A DNA stretch of 13,846 nt from Anaerolineaceae bacterium UBA4799 (GTDB taxonomy: Bacteria > Chloroflexota > Anaerolineae > Anaerolineales > Anaerolineaceae). Under the pieces are notes generated by a model, which saw only the letters and a program-made list of their open reading frames with translations, was not told the origin of the DNA and did not search any database. The stretch lies in the NCBI GenBank assembly GCA_002402725.1, contig DHGL01000023.1, positions 1-13,846 of the forward strand. Reading direction: 5' to 3'. A program made the position numbers and the translations under genes. Of this stretch, positions 6,908-13,846 are shown piece after piece (the stretch's first letter is position 1; every line of letters begins with the position of its first letter).

Positions 6908-6916
6908 TGCTATAAT
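6908..6916 (+). promoter_or_regulatory. Extended -10 promoter of the aldolase gene
   Basis: TGCTATAAT is a perfect extended -10 box 46 bases before the aldolase ATG, giving a leader of about 40 bases. The leader contains a small hairpin, CTCCC/GGGAG (6933-6937 and 6942-6946), just ahead of the ribosome-binding site AAGGAG at 6951-6956. No clear -35 is seen. Confidence 0.6.
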
Positions 6917-6962
6917 TAACCTTAAACAATCCCTCCCCTCCGGGAGTTACAAGGAGAATCCC

Positions 6963-7913
6963 ATGATCGTTACCACAAAAGAACTCTTCAAAGCCGCTTA
7001 CGGTAAATACGCCATCGGTGCCTACAACATCAACAACCTCGAGCAGACCATGGGTCTCTTCCAGGGCAACCTTGACAGCGCTGCCCCCTTCATTATTCAA
7101 ATCAGTAAGGGTGCCCGCTCCTACTCTGATAAGGTGATGCTCGAAGGTCTCATCCGCTCCGCCGACCAGGTCTTCCCGCGTGCCATCTTCGCGGTGCACC
7201 TCGACCACGGTGACGAGGAGACCTGCTATGACTGCATCAACAGCGGTTTCTACTCTTCGGTGATGATCGATGCTTCCGCCGAACCTTTTGAAAAAAACAT
7301 TGAAATTACCCGCCGCGTGGTTGAAGCCGCGCACGCCAGAGGCATCGTCGTTGAAGCTGAACTTGGCAAGCTGGGTGGTGTGGAGGAGCACGTGCAGGTG
7401 GACGAAGCCAACGCCATGCTCACCGACCCTGCGCAGGCGCGCGAGTTCGTGGAGCGCAGCGGCTGCGATTCGCTGGCCGTCGCCATCGGCACCAGCCATG
7501 GCGCCTTCAAGTTCAGCGGCTCGCAGAGCCTGCATTTCGATGTGCTGGAACAGATCCAGAAGCGGTTACCCGGTTTCCCGCTGGTGATGCACGGCTCCAG
7601 CTCCGTACCGCAGGAAGAGGTGGAACGCATCAACAAGGCCGGCGGCAACCTGAAAGGCGCCAGGGGCGTGGATGCCGACCAGTTCAAGCGCGCCGCTGAA
7701 TTGGGCGTCACCAAAATCAACATCGATACCGATGGCCGCCTGGTGTGGACGCGCGTTCACCGCGAATACTTCCTCGAACACCCCGAGAACTTTGACCTGC
7801 GCCCGGTGGGTAAGATCTTCATGGCAGAATACGCCAAATTTATCGCCCACAAGAACAGCAAGTTGGGAAGCGCCGGTCAGCTGGAAAACGTGCGCGCACT
7901 GGTTACCGCTTAG
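6963..7913 (+). CDS. fba: Class II fructose-1,6-bisphosphate aldolase
   Basis: The protein has 316 residues. It catalyses the reversible, zinc-dependent cleavage of fructose 1,6-bisphosphate to dihydroxyacetone phosphate and glyceraldehyde 3-phosphate in glycolysis and gluconeogenesis. Family marks are in order: YAIGAYNINN near 16-25, VHLDHGD with Asp81 and zinc ligand His82, VVEAELGKLGG around Glu133, GTSHGAF with His179, VMHGSSSVP with His210, and KINIDTD with Asn253 in the phosphate/substrate loop. All expected active-site residues are present, so it should be active. Related tagatose- or ketose-bisphosphate aldolases share this pattern, but the KINIDTDGRLVW region fits fructose-bisphosphate aldolase. 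The start at 6963 is set by AAGGAG 6 bases upstream. The gene has its own promoter and appears monocistronic. Confidence 0.93.
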   Translation: MIVTTKELFKAAYGKYAIGAYNINNLEQTMGLFQGNLDSAAPFIIQISKGARSYSDKVMLEGLIRSADQVFPRAIFAVHLDHGDEETCYDCINSGFYSSVMIDASAEPFEKNIEITRRVVEAAHARGIVVEAELGKLGGVEEHVQVDEANAMLTDPAQAREFVERSGCDSLAVAIGTSHGAFKFSGSQSLHFDVLEQIQKRLPGFPLVMHGSSSVPQEEVERINKAGGNLKGARGVDADQFKRAAELGVTKINIDTDGRLVWTRVHREYFLEHPENFDLRPVGKIFMAEYAKFIAHKNSKLGSAGQLENVRALVTA

Positions 7914-7960
7914 TCTAATCCATCCATTCATGGGTGGCAGTAAGATTCAATAAAATTGTC

Positions 7961-7991
7961 TCCTGGCGCGCTTTTCATAACCGCGCCAGGA
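7961..7991 (+). terminator. Strong hairpin after the aldolase gene, without a T-tract
   Basis: TCCTGGCGCG (7961-7970) and CGCGCCAGGA (7982-7991) form a perfect 10-bp GC-rich stem with an 11-base loop, 47 bases after the aldolase stop. No U-run follows, so it may act as a 3'-end stabiliser or a terminator of the type without a U-tail. Smaller hairpins flank it (CCATCC/GGGTGG at 7920-7937 and CCCAT/ATGGG near 7996-8009). Confidence 0.5.
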
Positions 7992-8078
7992 ATCACCCAT
8001 AAAAATGGGGGGGAAATCATGAGTTTAGAAAATCTTTTCACTTACCCGACAAACCCTGTCCATATTAGTTGCACCTCA

Positions 8079-8084
8079 TATAAT
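8079..8084 (+). promoter_or_regulatory. Candidate -10 box for the GGDEF sensor gene
   Basis: TATAAT lies 69 bases before the ATG at 8154. The hexamer 17 bases upstream, CTGTCC, is a poor -35. The leader of about 60 bases shows no riboswitch-like structure that I can recognise. Confidence 0.35.
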
Positions 8085-8153
8085 GAAAATGAAAAGAACT
8101 GGTAACACCCGCGTGTCAGGAATCTAAATCAGGCAAATTCAGGGCTGAGAGTA

Positions 8154-11100
8154 ATGCCGGTATTTGATGCACCCCTCTATACAAATTTTATACTCACGGC
8201 TGCTGCGGTCATATTATCACTGGTGGTGACAGTTTATGCCTGGTCCCACCGGCGCATCATCGGCGCGTGGCACCTGGCAATCCTCTCAGTATTGGGGGCG
8301 ATTTGGGGCATAATTTACTTGCTCGAATTATCATTCAACGATATTGAGATTATACTTCTTCTGGAAACGCTGCAATTCATTCCGGTGGGTTTTCTGCCAC
8401 CGGTTTTCTTTGCCTTGACAATGGTGTTTATCGGCCGCGCCTCTGCCATTCGCCGGCTGCTGTGGCCCCTTTTTTATGTGATTCCAACCATAAATATCTT
8501 CGTTATCGCCACCAGCAATTATCACCAGCTCTTCAATAAGTTAAACCTTACCCCCAGCGCGGGTGAAGGCTTGATGAAACACCTGGAATACAGTCACGGC
8601 CCGTGGTTTTGGGTATTGATCACCTACAGCCTGATCATAATGCTTGCCGCCGCTGCTTTATTACTCTACACGTACCTGCACTCGCCACGCTGGGCGCGCG
8701 CGCGCTTAGGTACGCTGTTATTTGGAGCAGTGGTGATCACCATTGCCGCCGTGCTGTCGCTCCCTGCCTGGATCATCAACTCCCCCGCCAACTTCACCCT
8801 CATCGCGATGCTCATCACCCTCATCGTGATTACCTACGGTCTGCTGGGCAACCGCGTACTGCATCCCATTCCTCTGGCAAGCAGCACCCTGCTCAGCCAG
8901 TTGAGTGATGCGGTCATCACCCTCGACGCGCACGGCGAGATCCTTGACATTAATCCAGCTGCGGCCAATATTCCGCTACTACGCCTCCAAAACAATATCG
9001 GCGCGTCCTTCCCCGAGCTGGTGAAAACAGCGGCGGGTATTGACCCCGGCGTTGATTGGGCGGTCGCCTCCCCGCACGAGATCACCCTCGGGCAGGGTAG
9101 TGCCCTCCACACCTACGATATGCGCATCTCTCCGCTCATTGAAGCCAATGAGACCCTCGCCGGTTCGCTGGTAGTACTGCGCGATATCACCATGCGCAAG
9201 CGCGAAGAGGCTGAAAGTGTGCAAATTCACGAACGCTATCGCGCTATATTTGAAAACACCAGTTACAGTATCCTGTTTCTTGACAGCGAAGGAAGGATCT
9301 TAAGCAGCAATGAACAATTTATTCATCTGGCGGGATACACTCCCACTCAATTGCAATCATATATGCTGCCAGAGATCATCCCCCTCGCCCCCGACCTTGC
9401 TGAATTACCCGGTACTGAAGCGCGCGAGGTAACCTTCCCTTACCAGGAGGTGGCGCTGCTGTTGGCAAATGGTGACTACTTGCCAGCAGAGATGAAAATC
9501 ACCCCCATTTCAGCCGCGGGAGGATCTGCCTACTTTGTCACACTGCAGGATATTCGCGACCGCAAACGCGCTGAAAACACCACGCGCGCAGCGCTTGAAA
9601 ACGCCCAATTGCGCGCCGAGGAACTGGCCACACTGCGCACGGTCAGTGAAACCCTGAACCAGGCCACTACTTTGCGCCACGCGGTGCTGCCTGTATTGGA
9701 GACGGTTAAAAATGTCACCCGCAGTTCCAGCGTTTGGCTCTATTTACTGGATTCCGGGACCTCCGGGCACCAGCGTTTTGAGTATTGCCCCTTGGACGAA
9801 AACAACATGCTCCGCAGCGAACACCCGCAAGGCAGAGAATCCAAATGTCTCTCACTGCTCATCGATGGCAACCTTTCCAATCCCCGGGTGGTCACAGACT
9901 GTCGCTGCAGCACCCTGACCGGCGAAGGGAAGCATTACGCTTTTCCGTTATACATCGGCAAGCATCCGCTCGGGATTCTGAATTTTATCGAAGAAGCGGG
10001 TTCGCCTGTGAACGAAAACAAGGTTAAACTGCTGCAAACGGTCTGCGATTCGCTGGCGGTGGCGGTAGAACGCGTGAGACTGTTTAAAAGCGAGCATGAT
10101 CAACGCAAGCTGGCTGAAACCATGCGCGATATCGGCATTGCCCTCACCACATCTCTGGATCTCAACGAGATTCTCGACCTGCTCCTTGACCAGCTTTCGC
10201 GCCTGGTTCCCTACGACGGTGGCAACGTGATGCTGATAGAAGACGGCTATGCAATAGTGACCCGCACCCGCGGATATGAGATCACCCCGAAGAAAATTCG
10301 GGTAAAACTGGAAGGGCTGCGCTTCAGGGTCGAAACCACCGCCAACCTTGCCAAAATATTCACCACTCACAAACCGGTCATCATCCCGGATACTTCGTTG
10401 GACGCGGCTTTTCTTGCCACGCCTGGTTCCATAGATTACCACGCCTGGCTCGGAGCCCCGGTCATCAACGAGGGTCAGGTAGACGCGGTTTTCGCGCTGG
10501 ATAAAGTAGAACCAGGCTTTTACACCGAAGAACACGCCAGATTGCTCAGCCTCTACGCCTCGCAGGCCTCGCTCGCGATTAAGAACGCTCGCCTGTACAG
10601 CGCTGAAAAGAGACGCATCAAAGAACTGGATGGACTGCGCGCCACGCTCACGGATATCAGCTCCCAACTTGAGGTCAACGCGCTCCTGAAAGAAATCGTC
10701 AAACGCGCCATGAGATTGCTCGGCGGGGAGGCTGGAGAGTTAGGCGTGTACGATTCTGAGACCCAGGAGGTGCGCATTCTGGTGTCTGAGAACCTCGAAC
10801 CGGATACGGTGGGTATGGTCGCCAGACGCGGCGAAGGATTAATGGGGCGCGTGGTACAGACCAAAAAACCCCTCACGGTGATGGATTATTCTCATTGGAG
10901 CGGCAGATTACCGGAATACCAAAACCGGGGGTTATACAGCGGGCTGGCGGTACCGATGCTTATGGCGACGGGAGAAGTACTGGGTGTTTTGGCAATTGGC
11001 TTTGTCAGCCATGAGTACAGGTTTAGTGAAAACGATATCCGCTTGATCAGTCTTTTCGCGCAACAGGCTACAGTGGCACTGCGCAACGCCAGGCTTTATG

Positions 11101-12650
11101 AAGAGGCCAGGCGCCGCGCAGAGGAGGCCGAGACCATCCGCCAAGCCGGCGCGGTGGTGGTATCTACGCTCAACCAGGAAAAAGCTATTGATCTGATCCT
11201 CGAACAACTGGCCCAGGTGGTGCCTTATGACAGCGCCTCGGTGCTGCTCTTCAAGAAGGGCGTACTAACCATCGTCGGCGGTCACGGCTTCAAGGATATT
11301 CAAGCGGTTTTGGGCTTGGAATTCTCTCTCGACCGCAGCAACCCGGGAGCGGTGGTCTTCCTGGAAAAAAAGCCTGCCATTCTCACCAATATTACCGAGC
11401 AAAACCCGCAATTCAATCAGAAATCGGGTGATAATCACATCATTCACTCCTGGCTGGGTGTACCGTTAATGATCCAGAATCAACCCATCGGCATCCTTTC
11501 TCTGGATGGACATTCAGTAGACCAATTCAACAAAGAACATGAACGGCTGGTTATTGCCTTCGCTGACCAGGTGGCCATCGCCCTGGAAAACGCCCGCCTG
11601 TACGAGAGCGCGCTGCAATCTGCCAGCCGTTTTGAAACACTTTACAAGTTAAGCCAGTTGATCAGCGCCAACATCCGCTCTGAAGAGATATACTCAGCCA
11701 TCCACGAAGCCACTTCAGAGCTCATGGAGACGGAATTCTTCAGCATTTCGCTGGTGAATGAAAGCGAAGGATTGGTCGAAGACGTTTACATGGTCGACCG
11801 TGGAAAACCCACCCCACTTTCCAGCCGCCCGCTCGGGCAGGGTTTGTTTGGCAGCGTGCTGCAAACCGGTAAATCCATTCTATTCAATACCTTTGAAGAA
11901 TGCATGGTCGAGGAGACGGGCGCCATCCTCATCGGTGACACCGAAGAAGACGAGATTTCCCAATCCATCCTGGTGGTACCGCTGAAGATCGGTTCTCGCC
12001 TGGTGGGAGTTATCTCCGCGCAGAGCTATAAGCCGTACGCCTACACTGACACCGACCTGGAATTGCTGGAACTGCTGGGAGCCAACGCAGCTATCGCCAT
12101 TGAAAACGCGCGCCTTTTTGACGAAGTGCAGGAACTGGCGATCACCGATCCGCTCACCGGGCTTTATAACCGGCGAAAGCTTATTGAACTCGCAGACTCC
12201 GAATTCACCCGTTCCGTCCGTTATGAACGCGAGCTTAGCGCGATAATGGTGGATTGCGATTATTTCAAACATGTCAACGATACCTACGGACACACGGTCG
12301 GAGACCAGTTGTTGCGGCGCCTGGCCGAGCTGTGCTCTTTATGCCTGCGTCGTTCCGATATCCTCGCGCGTTACGGCGGGGATGAGTTCATGGTCATCAT
12401 GCCGGAAACTGGTCCCGCGGCGGCTTTAAAGGCGGCTAAACGGCTGCACAGAAACGTCAGCAGCGCATCCTTTGAAACGAACGCCGGACCCCTGACCTTC
12501 TCCATCAGCGTGGGTGTGGCCAGCCTCAACAAAAGCTGTAAAAACCTCGAACAATTGCTTGAACGCGCCGATTTCGCCAGTTATGTCTCTAAAGACACCG
12601 GGGGTAATCGCGTAACCCGCTGGACCCCTTCCATCACCCGCAATCGCTAA
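8154..12650 (+). CDS. Membrane-bound multi-sensor diguanylate cyclase (7TM-PAS-PAS-GAF x5-GGDEF)
   Basis: The protein has 1498 residues. Residues 1-230 hold about seven hydrophobic helices resembling the N-terminal 7TM region of sensor kinases. Two PAS domains follow: about 240-350 with VITLDAHGEILDINPAA, and about 360-475 with ILFLDSEGRILSSNEQF. Both end in DIxxRKR(A/E)E linkers. Five GAF domains start near 495, 657, 828, 994 and 1156, each ending in the A(L/V)(A/E)xARL(Y/F) helix that leads to the next. The C-terminal GGDEF domain begins at ITDPLTGLYNRRKL (1329). It has MVDCDYFKHVNDTYGH for metal and substrate binding, YGGDEF with GGDEF at 1408-1412, and an inhibitory I-site RxxD at 1399-1402. 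It should make c-di-GMP from two GTP and be product-inhibited. There is no histidine kinase or EAL domain. The start ATG has only a weak ribosome site (GGGCTGAGAG). GAF1 carries a cysteine cluster. The ligands of the sensory domains are unknown. Confidence 0.92.
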   Translation: MPVFDAPLYTNFILTAAAVILSLVVTVYAWSHRRIIGAWHLAILSVLGAIWGIIYLLELSFNDIEIILLLETLQFIPVGFLPPVFFALTMVFIGRASAIRRLLWPLFYVIPTINIFVIATSNYHQLFNKLNLTPSAGEGLMKHLEYSHGPWFWVLITYSLIIMLAAAALLLYTYLHSPRWARARLGTLLFGAVVITIAAVLSLPAWIINSPANFTLIAMLITLIVITYGLLGNRVLHPIPLASSTLLSQLSDAVITLDAHGEILDINPAAANIPLLRLQNNIGASFPELVKTAAGIDPGVDWAVASPHEITLGQGSALHTYDMRISPLIEANETLAGSLVVLRDITMRKREEAESVQIHERYRAIFENTSYSILFLDSEGRILSSNEQFIHLAGYTPTQLQSYMLPEIIPLAPDLAELPGTEAREVTFPYQEVALLLANGDYLPAEMKITPISAAGGSAYFVTLQDIRDRKRAENTTRAALENAQLRAEELATLRTVSETLNQATTLRHAVLPVLETVKNVTRSSSVWLYLLDSGTSGHQRFEYCPLDENNMLRSEHPQGRESKCLSLLIDGNLSNPRVVTDCRCSTLTGEGKHYAFPLYIGKHPLGILNFIEEAGSPVNENKVKLLQTVCDSLAVAVERVRLFKSEHDQRKLAETMRDIGIALTTSLDLNEILDLLLDQLSRLVPYDGGNVMLIEDGYAIVTRTRGYEITPKKIRVKLEGLRFRVETTANLAKIFTTHKPVIIPDTSLDAAFLATPGSIDYHAWLGAPVINEGQVDAVFALDKVEPGFYTEEHARLLSLYASQASLAIKNARLYSAEKRRIKELDGLRATLTDISSQLEVNALLKEIVKRAMRLLGGEAGELGVYDSETQEVRILVSENLEPDTVGMVARRGEGLMGRVVQTKKPLTVMDYSHWSGRLPEYQNRGLYSGLAVPMLMATGEVLGVLAIGFVSHEYRFSENDIRLISLFAQQATVALRNARLYEEARRRAEEAETIRQAGAVVVSTLNQEKAIDLILEQLAQVVPYDSASVLLFKKGVLTIVGGHGFKDIQAVLGLEFSLDRSNPGAVVFLEKKPAILTNITEQNPQFNQKSGDNHIIHSWLGVPLMIQNQPIGILSLDGHSVDQFNKEHERLVIAFADQVAIALENARLYESALQSASRFETLYKLSQLISANIRSEEIYSAIHEATSELMETEFFSISLVNESEGLVEDVYMVDRGKPTPLSSRPLGQGLFGSVLQTGKSILFNTFEECMVEETGAILIGDTEEDEISQSILVVPLKIGSRLVGVISAQSYKPYAYTDTDLELLELLGANAAIAIENARLFDEVQELAITDPLTGLYNRRKLIELADSEFTRSVRYERELSAIMVDCDYFKHVNDTYGHTVGDQLLRRLAELCSLCLRRSDILARYGGDEFMVIMPETGPAAALKAAKRLHRNVSSASFETNAGPLTFSISVGVASLNKSCKNLEQLLERADFASYVSKDTGGNRVTRWTPSITRNR

Positions 12651-12691
12651 TCGATGCGCACTGGAAACATCCAACCTTGTAATTTTGTAAG

Positions 12692-12725
12692 GTCAATTGA
12701 CTTTGGTCGCTCAAAGTTGTAATAT
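12692..12725 (+). promoter_or_regulatory. Sigma70-type promoter with overlapping dyads
   Basis: TTGACT (12697-12702) and TAATAT (12720-12725) are separated by exactly 17 bases. The perfect palindrome GTCAATTGAC (12692-12701) overlaps the -35 box. ACTTTG-gtcgct-CAAAGT (12700-12717), a 6-bp dyad, fills the spacer and would be a natural operator. Transcription would start near 12732. Confidence 0.65.
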
Positions 12726-12746
12726 GCTAAATTATTACAGTTCACT

Positions 12747-12857
12747 ATGAAAACCTCATCCGCCATTTCCATTTGGATTTCCTTTATGATGCTCGCCATC
12801 ATGCTTTATTATGCGAGCGCTTTTCGGGTTGGGATGGCTGAAATCTTAAAGAAGTAA
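12747..12857 (+). CDS. Small hydrophobic protein, 36 residues, one predicted membrane helix
   Basis: The ORF reads MKTSSAISIWISF, then MMLAIMLYYASAF, then RVGMAEILKK. A short positive N-terminus, a hydrophobic core (about residues 6-26) and a basic C-terminal end are typical of a single-pass small membrane protein. It sits between a good promoter (predicted start about 15 bases upstream) and a perfect terminator 28 bases downstream, so the unit is almost certainly transcribed. Weak points are the lack of a Shine-Dalgarno sequence and the short length. The transcript, about 180 bases, could instead be a non-coding RNA. I do not recognise a family. Confidence 0.5.
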   Translation: MKTSSAISIWISFMMLAIMLYYASAFRVGMAEILKK

Positions 12858-12884
12858 ACAGAAAGCAAGAAGAAATACCCAAAG

Positions 12885-12913
12885 CCACCTGACCCAAATC
12901 AGGTGGTTTTTTT
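12885..12913 (+). terminator. Rho-independent terminator
   Basis: CCACCTGA (12885-12892), loop CCCAAA, TCAGGTGG (12899-12906), then seven T's. This is a textbook intrinsic terminator with a perfect 8-bp stem. It ends the small transcription unit and insulates the following transporter gene. Confidence 0.92.
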
Positions 12914-13010
12914 CTTCTGCCGCAGTGAGGAGGTGTAACAAGCGCATTTTGGCAACGTCAGTGAACCAGTGCATCACACATCACCATTAATATTTACAAG
13001 GAGAAGAATC

Positions 13011-13846
13011 ATGAAAGCCCTGAAATTTTTTGCCCTGATCGTGCTGTTTTCCTTCGCAATTACCGCCTGCCAGCCGGCAGAAGCGTCCACCAGCGCGGCC
13101 GCTGAAGCCGTTGCCCCCGCCGAATGCGCCGCCGACACTTTCGGTTGCGCGGTGTTCAAGCCCGGTGAGCTCATCAAAATCGGTATGGGCGCTCCCATGA
13201 CCGGAGGGGATGCCTCCTACGGCATCGACATTTCCAGCGGTGGTTTCATCGCCATCGATGATTTCGGTGACCTGAACGGCTTTAAGTTCGAGCTCGTCGC
13301 GGAAGATGACGGCGGCACCCCTGAAGGCGGCGCGGCGGTAGCCAATAAATTCGCCTCTGACCCGGCTGTCGTCGCTGTCGCAGGTCACATCTATTCCGGG
13401 GCCACCTCCGCTGCCATGCCCATCTATGCCAAGGTTGGCATCCCCATGCTCTCGCCATCCGCCAGCCTGCCGGAATTGACCACGCTGGGTTCCTCCGTGT
13501 TCAACCGCATTGTCTTCACCGATGCCCGCCAGGGTCCCCCCGCCGCGGAATACCTCTTTAATAAACTGAACGTCAAGAAGCTCGCCGTGCTTCACGATGG
13601 CAGTGATTACGGTAAGGGTCTGGCGGAAGCCGTGGCTGCCCACTTTGTCAAGCTTGGTGGTGAAGTGGTCGTCACCGAAGCCATCACCAAAGGTGAGACG
13701 GATTACACCCCTGTGCTTTCCGCTGTGGCAGCCAAGAACCCCGATGGTCTGTACTTCGGCGGCTACACCGCGGAAGGCGCCATCATTGTGAACCAGATGA
13801 AACAGACCGGGCTTGAGAACGTGGTATTCTTCGGCGATGACGGTAC
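13011..13846 (+). CDS. Branched-chain amino acid/amide ABC transporter substrate-binding lipoprotein (partial, 3' end missing)
   Basis: The first 278 residues are present; the gene runs off the window. A lipoprotein signal peptide ends in SFAITAC with lipid-anchor Cys20, followed by an Ala/Glu/Ser-rich tether. The mature domain matches the LivK/LivJ type I periplasmic-binding fold: IKIGMGAPMTGG, the segment DASYGIDISSGGFIAIDDF, ELVAEDDGGTPEGGAAVANKF, VVAVAGHIYSGATSAAMPIY, SPSASLPELT, then KLAVLHDGSDYGKGLAEAV. In the family this outer-face lipoprotein captures leucine/isoleucine/valine, or urea, amides or other small solutes, for LivHMGF-type permeases. The ligand cannot be assigned from the sequence. 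The start is set by AAGGAG (12998-13003), 7 bases before the ATG. Permease and ATPase genes probably lie beyond the window. Confidence 0.9.
   Translation, partial: MKALKFFALIVLFSFAITACQPAEASTSAAAEAVAPAECAADTFGCAVFKPGELIKIGMGAPMTGGDASYGIDISSGGFIAIDDFGDLNGFKFELVAEDDGGTPEGGAAVANKFASDPAVVAVAGHIYSGATSAAMPIYAKVGIPMLSPSASLPELTTLGSSVFNRIVFTDARQGPPAAEYLFNKLNVKKLAVLHDGSDYGKGLAEAVAAHFVKLGGEVVVTEAITKGETDYTPVLSAVAAKNPDGLYFGGYTAEGAIIVNQMKQTGLENVVFFGDDG

Noticed and set aside
8019..8105. 28-codon ORF (MSLENLFTYPTNPVH...) upstream of the GGDEF gene
   Set aside because: A G-rich stretch precedes its ATG, but the candidate -10 box lies inside it, there is no hydrophobic or other motif, and length alone is not evidence.
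9948..10667. Long minus-strand open frame inside the GGDEF sensor gene
   Set aside because: A shadow frame of a GC-biased coding region; its translation shows no family features, while the plus frame has clear GAF domains.
12926..12934. GAGGAGGTG, an almost perfect Shine-Dalgarno sequence, after the terminator
   Set aside because: It is followed at once by TAA with no open frame of useful length, so it is probably a chance match or a remnant.
12987..13643. 218-codon minus-strand frame opposite the binding-protein gene
   Set aside because: The plus strand carries a lipobox signal peptide and a clear LivK-type fold with a proper ribosome site; the minus frame is glycine-rich shadow sequence.

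Overview
The window looks like a chromosomal stretch of a GC-moderate bacterium, plausibly an Anaerolineae-type Chloroflexota. That lineage call is an inference from gene style (a membrane 7TM-PAS-GAF-GGDEF sensor, a class II aldolase, a Liv-type binding lipoprotein, GT87 and other polytopic envelope enzymes); no marker gene is present to prove it. No tRNA, rRNA, CRISPR array or transposase was seen.

Left part (about 1-4900): three genes on the minus strand, read from right to left. They are a membrane-anchored sulfatase/phosphotransferase-like enzyme, a GT87-type polyprenyl-phosphate-dependent glycosyltransferase, and a large polytopic membrane protein with a GT-C-like layout. They look like cell-surface polysaccharide or lipid modification genes. 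The two leftmost are strikingly AT-rich compared with the rest of the window, which suggests separate ancestry. A divergent intergenic region (4899-5391) separates them from the plus-strand genes.

Middle part (5392-7913): the most interesting gene is a peroxiredoxin fused to a C-terminal glutaredoxin/mycoredoxin-like domain. Its peroxidatic cysteine position (PLAWTPI-x-TEQ) is encoded by an in-frame TGA. The frame stays open on both sides, and a strong stem-loop with a G at the start of its apical loop lies just 3' of the TGA, at the spacing expected of a bacterial SECIS. The best reading is a selenocysteine peroxiredoxin-glutaredoxin fusion of 249 residues (Sec45), not two broken pieces. It is followed by a palindromic repeat, a YcgN-like cysteine-rich protein (CxxCxxCC family), a spacer with a degenerate inverted repeat, and a class II fructose-bisphosphate aldolase with its own extended -10 promoter.

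Right part (8154-13846): a 1498-residue membrane-bound diguanylate cyclase (7TM sensor, two PAS, five GAF, GGDEF with intact active site and I-site) that should convert membrane or intracellular signals into c-di-GMP. Then comes a compact transcription unit (strong promoter with a dyad, a 36-codon hydrophobic ORF, a perfect terminator), and finally the 5' part of a branched-chain amino acid/amide ABC transporter substrate-binding lipoprotein that runs off the end. The selenocysteine machinery (selA/B/C/D) is not in the window, so the Sec reading rests on the gene itself.
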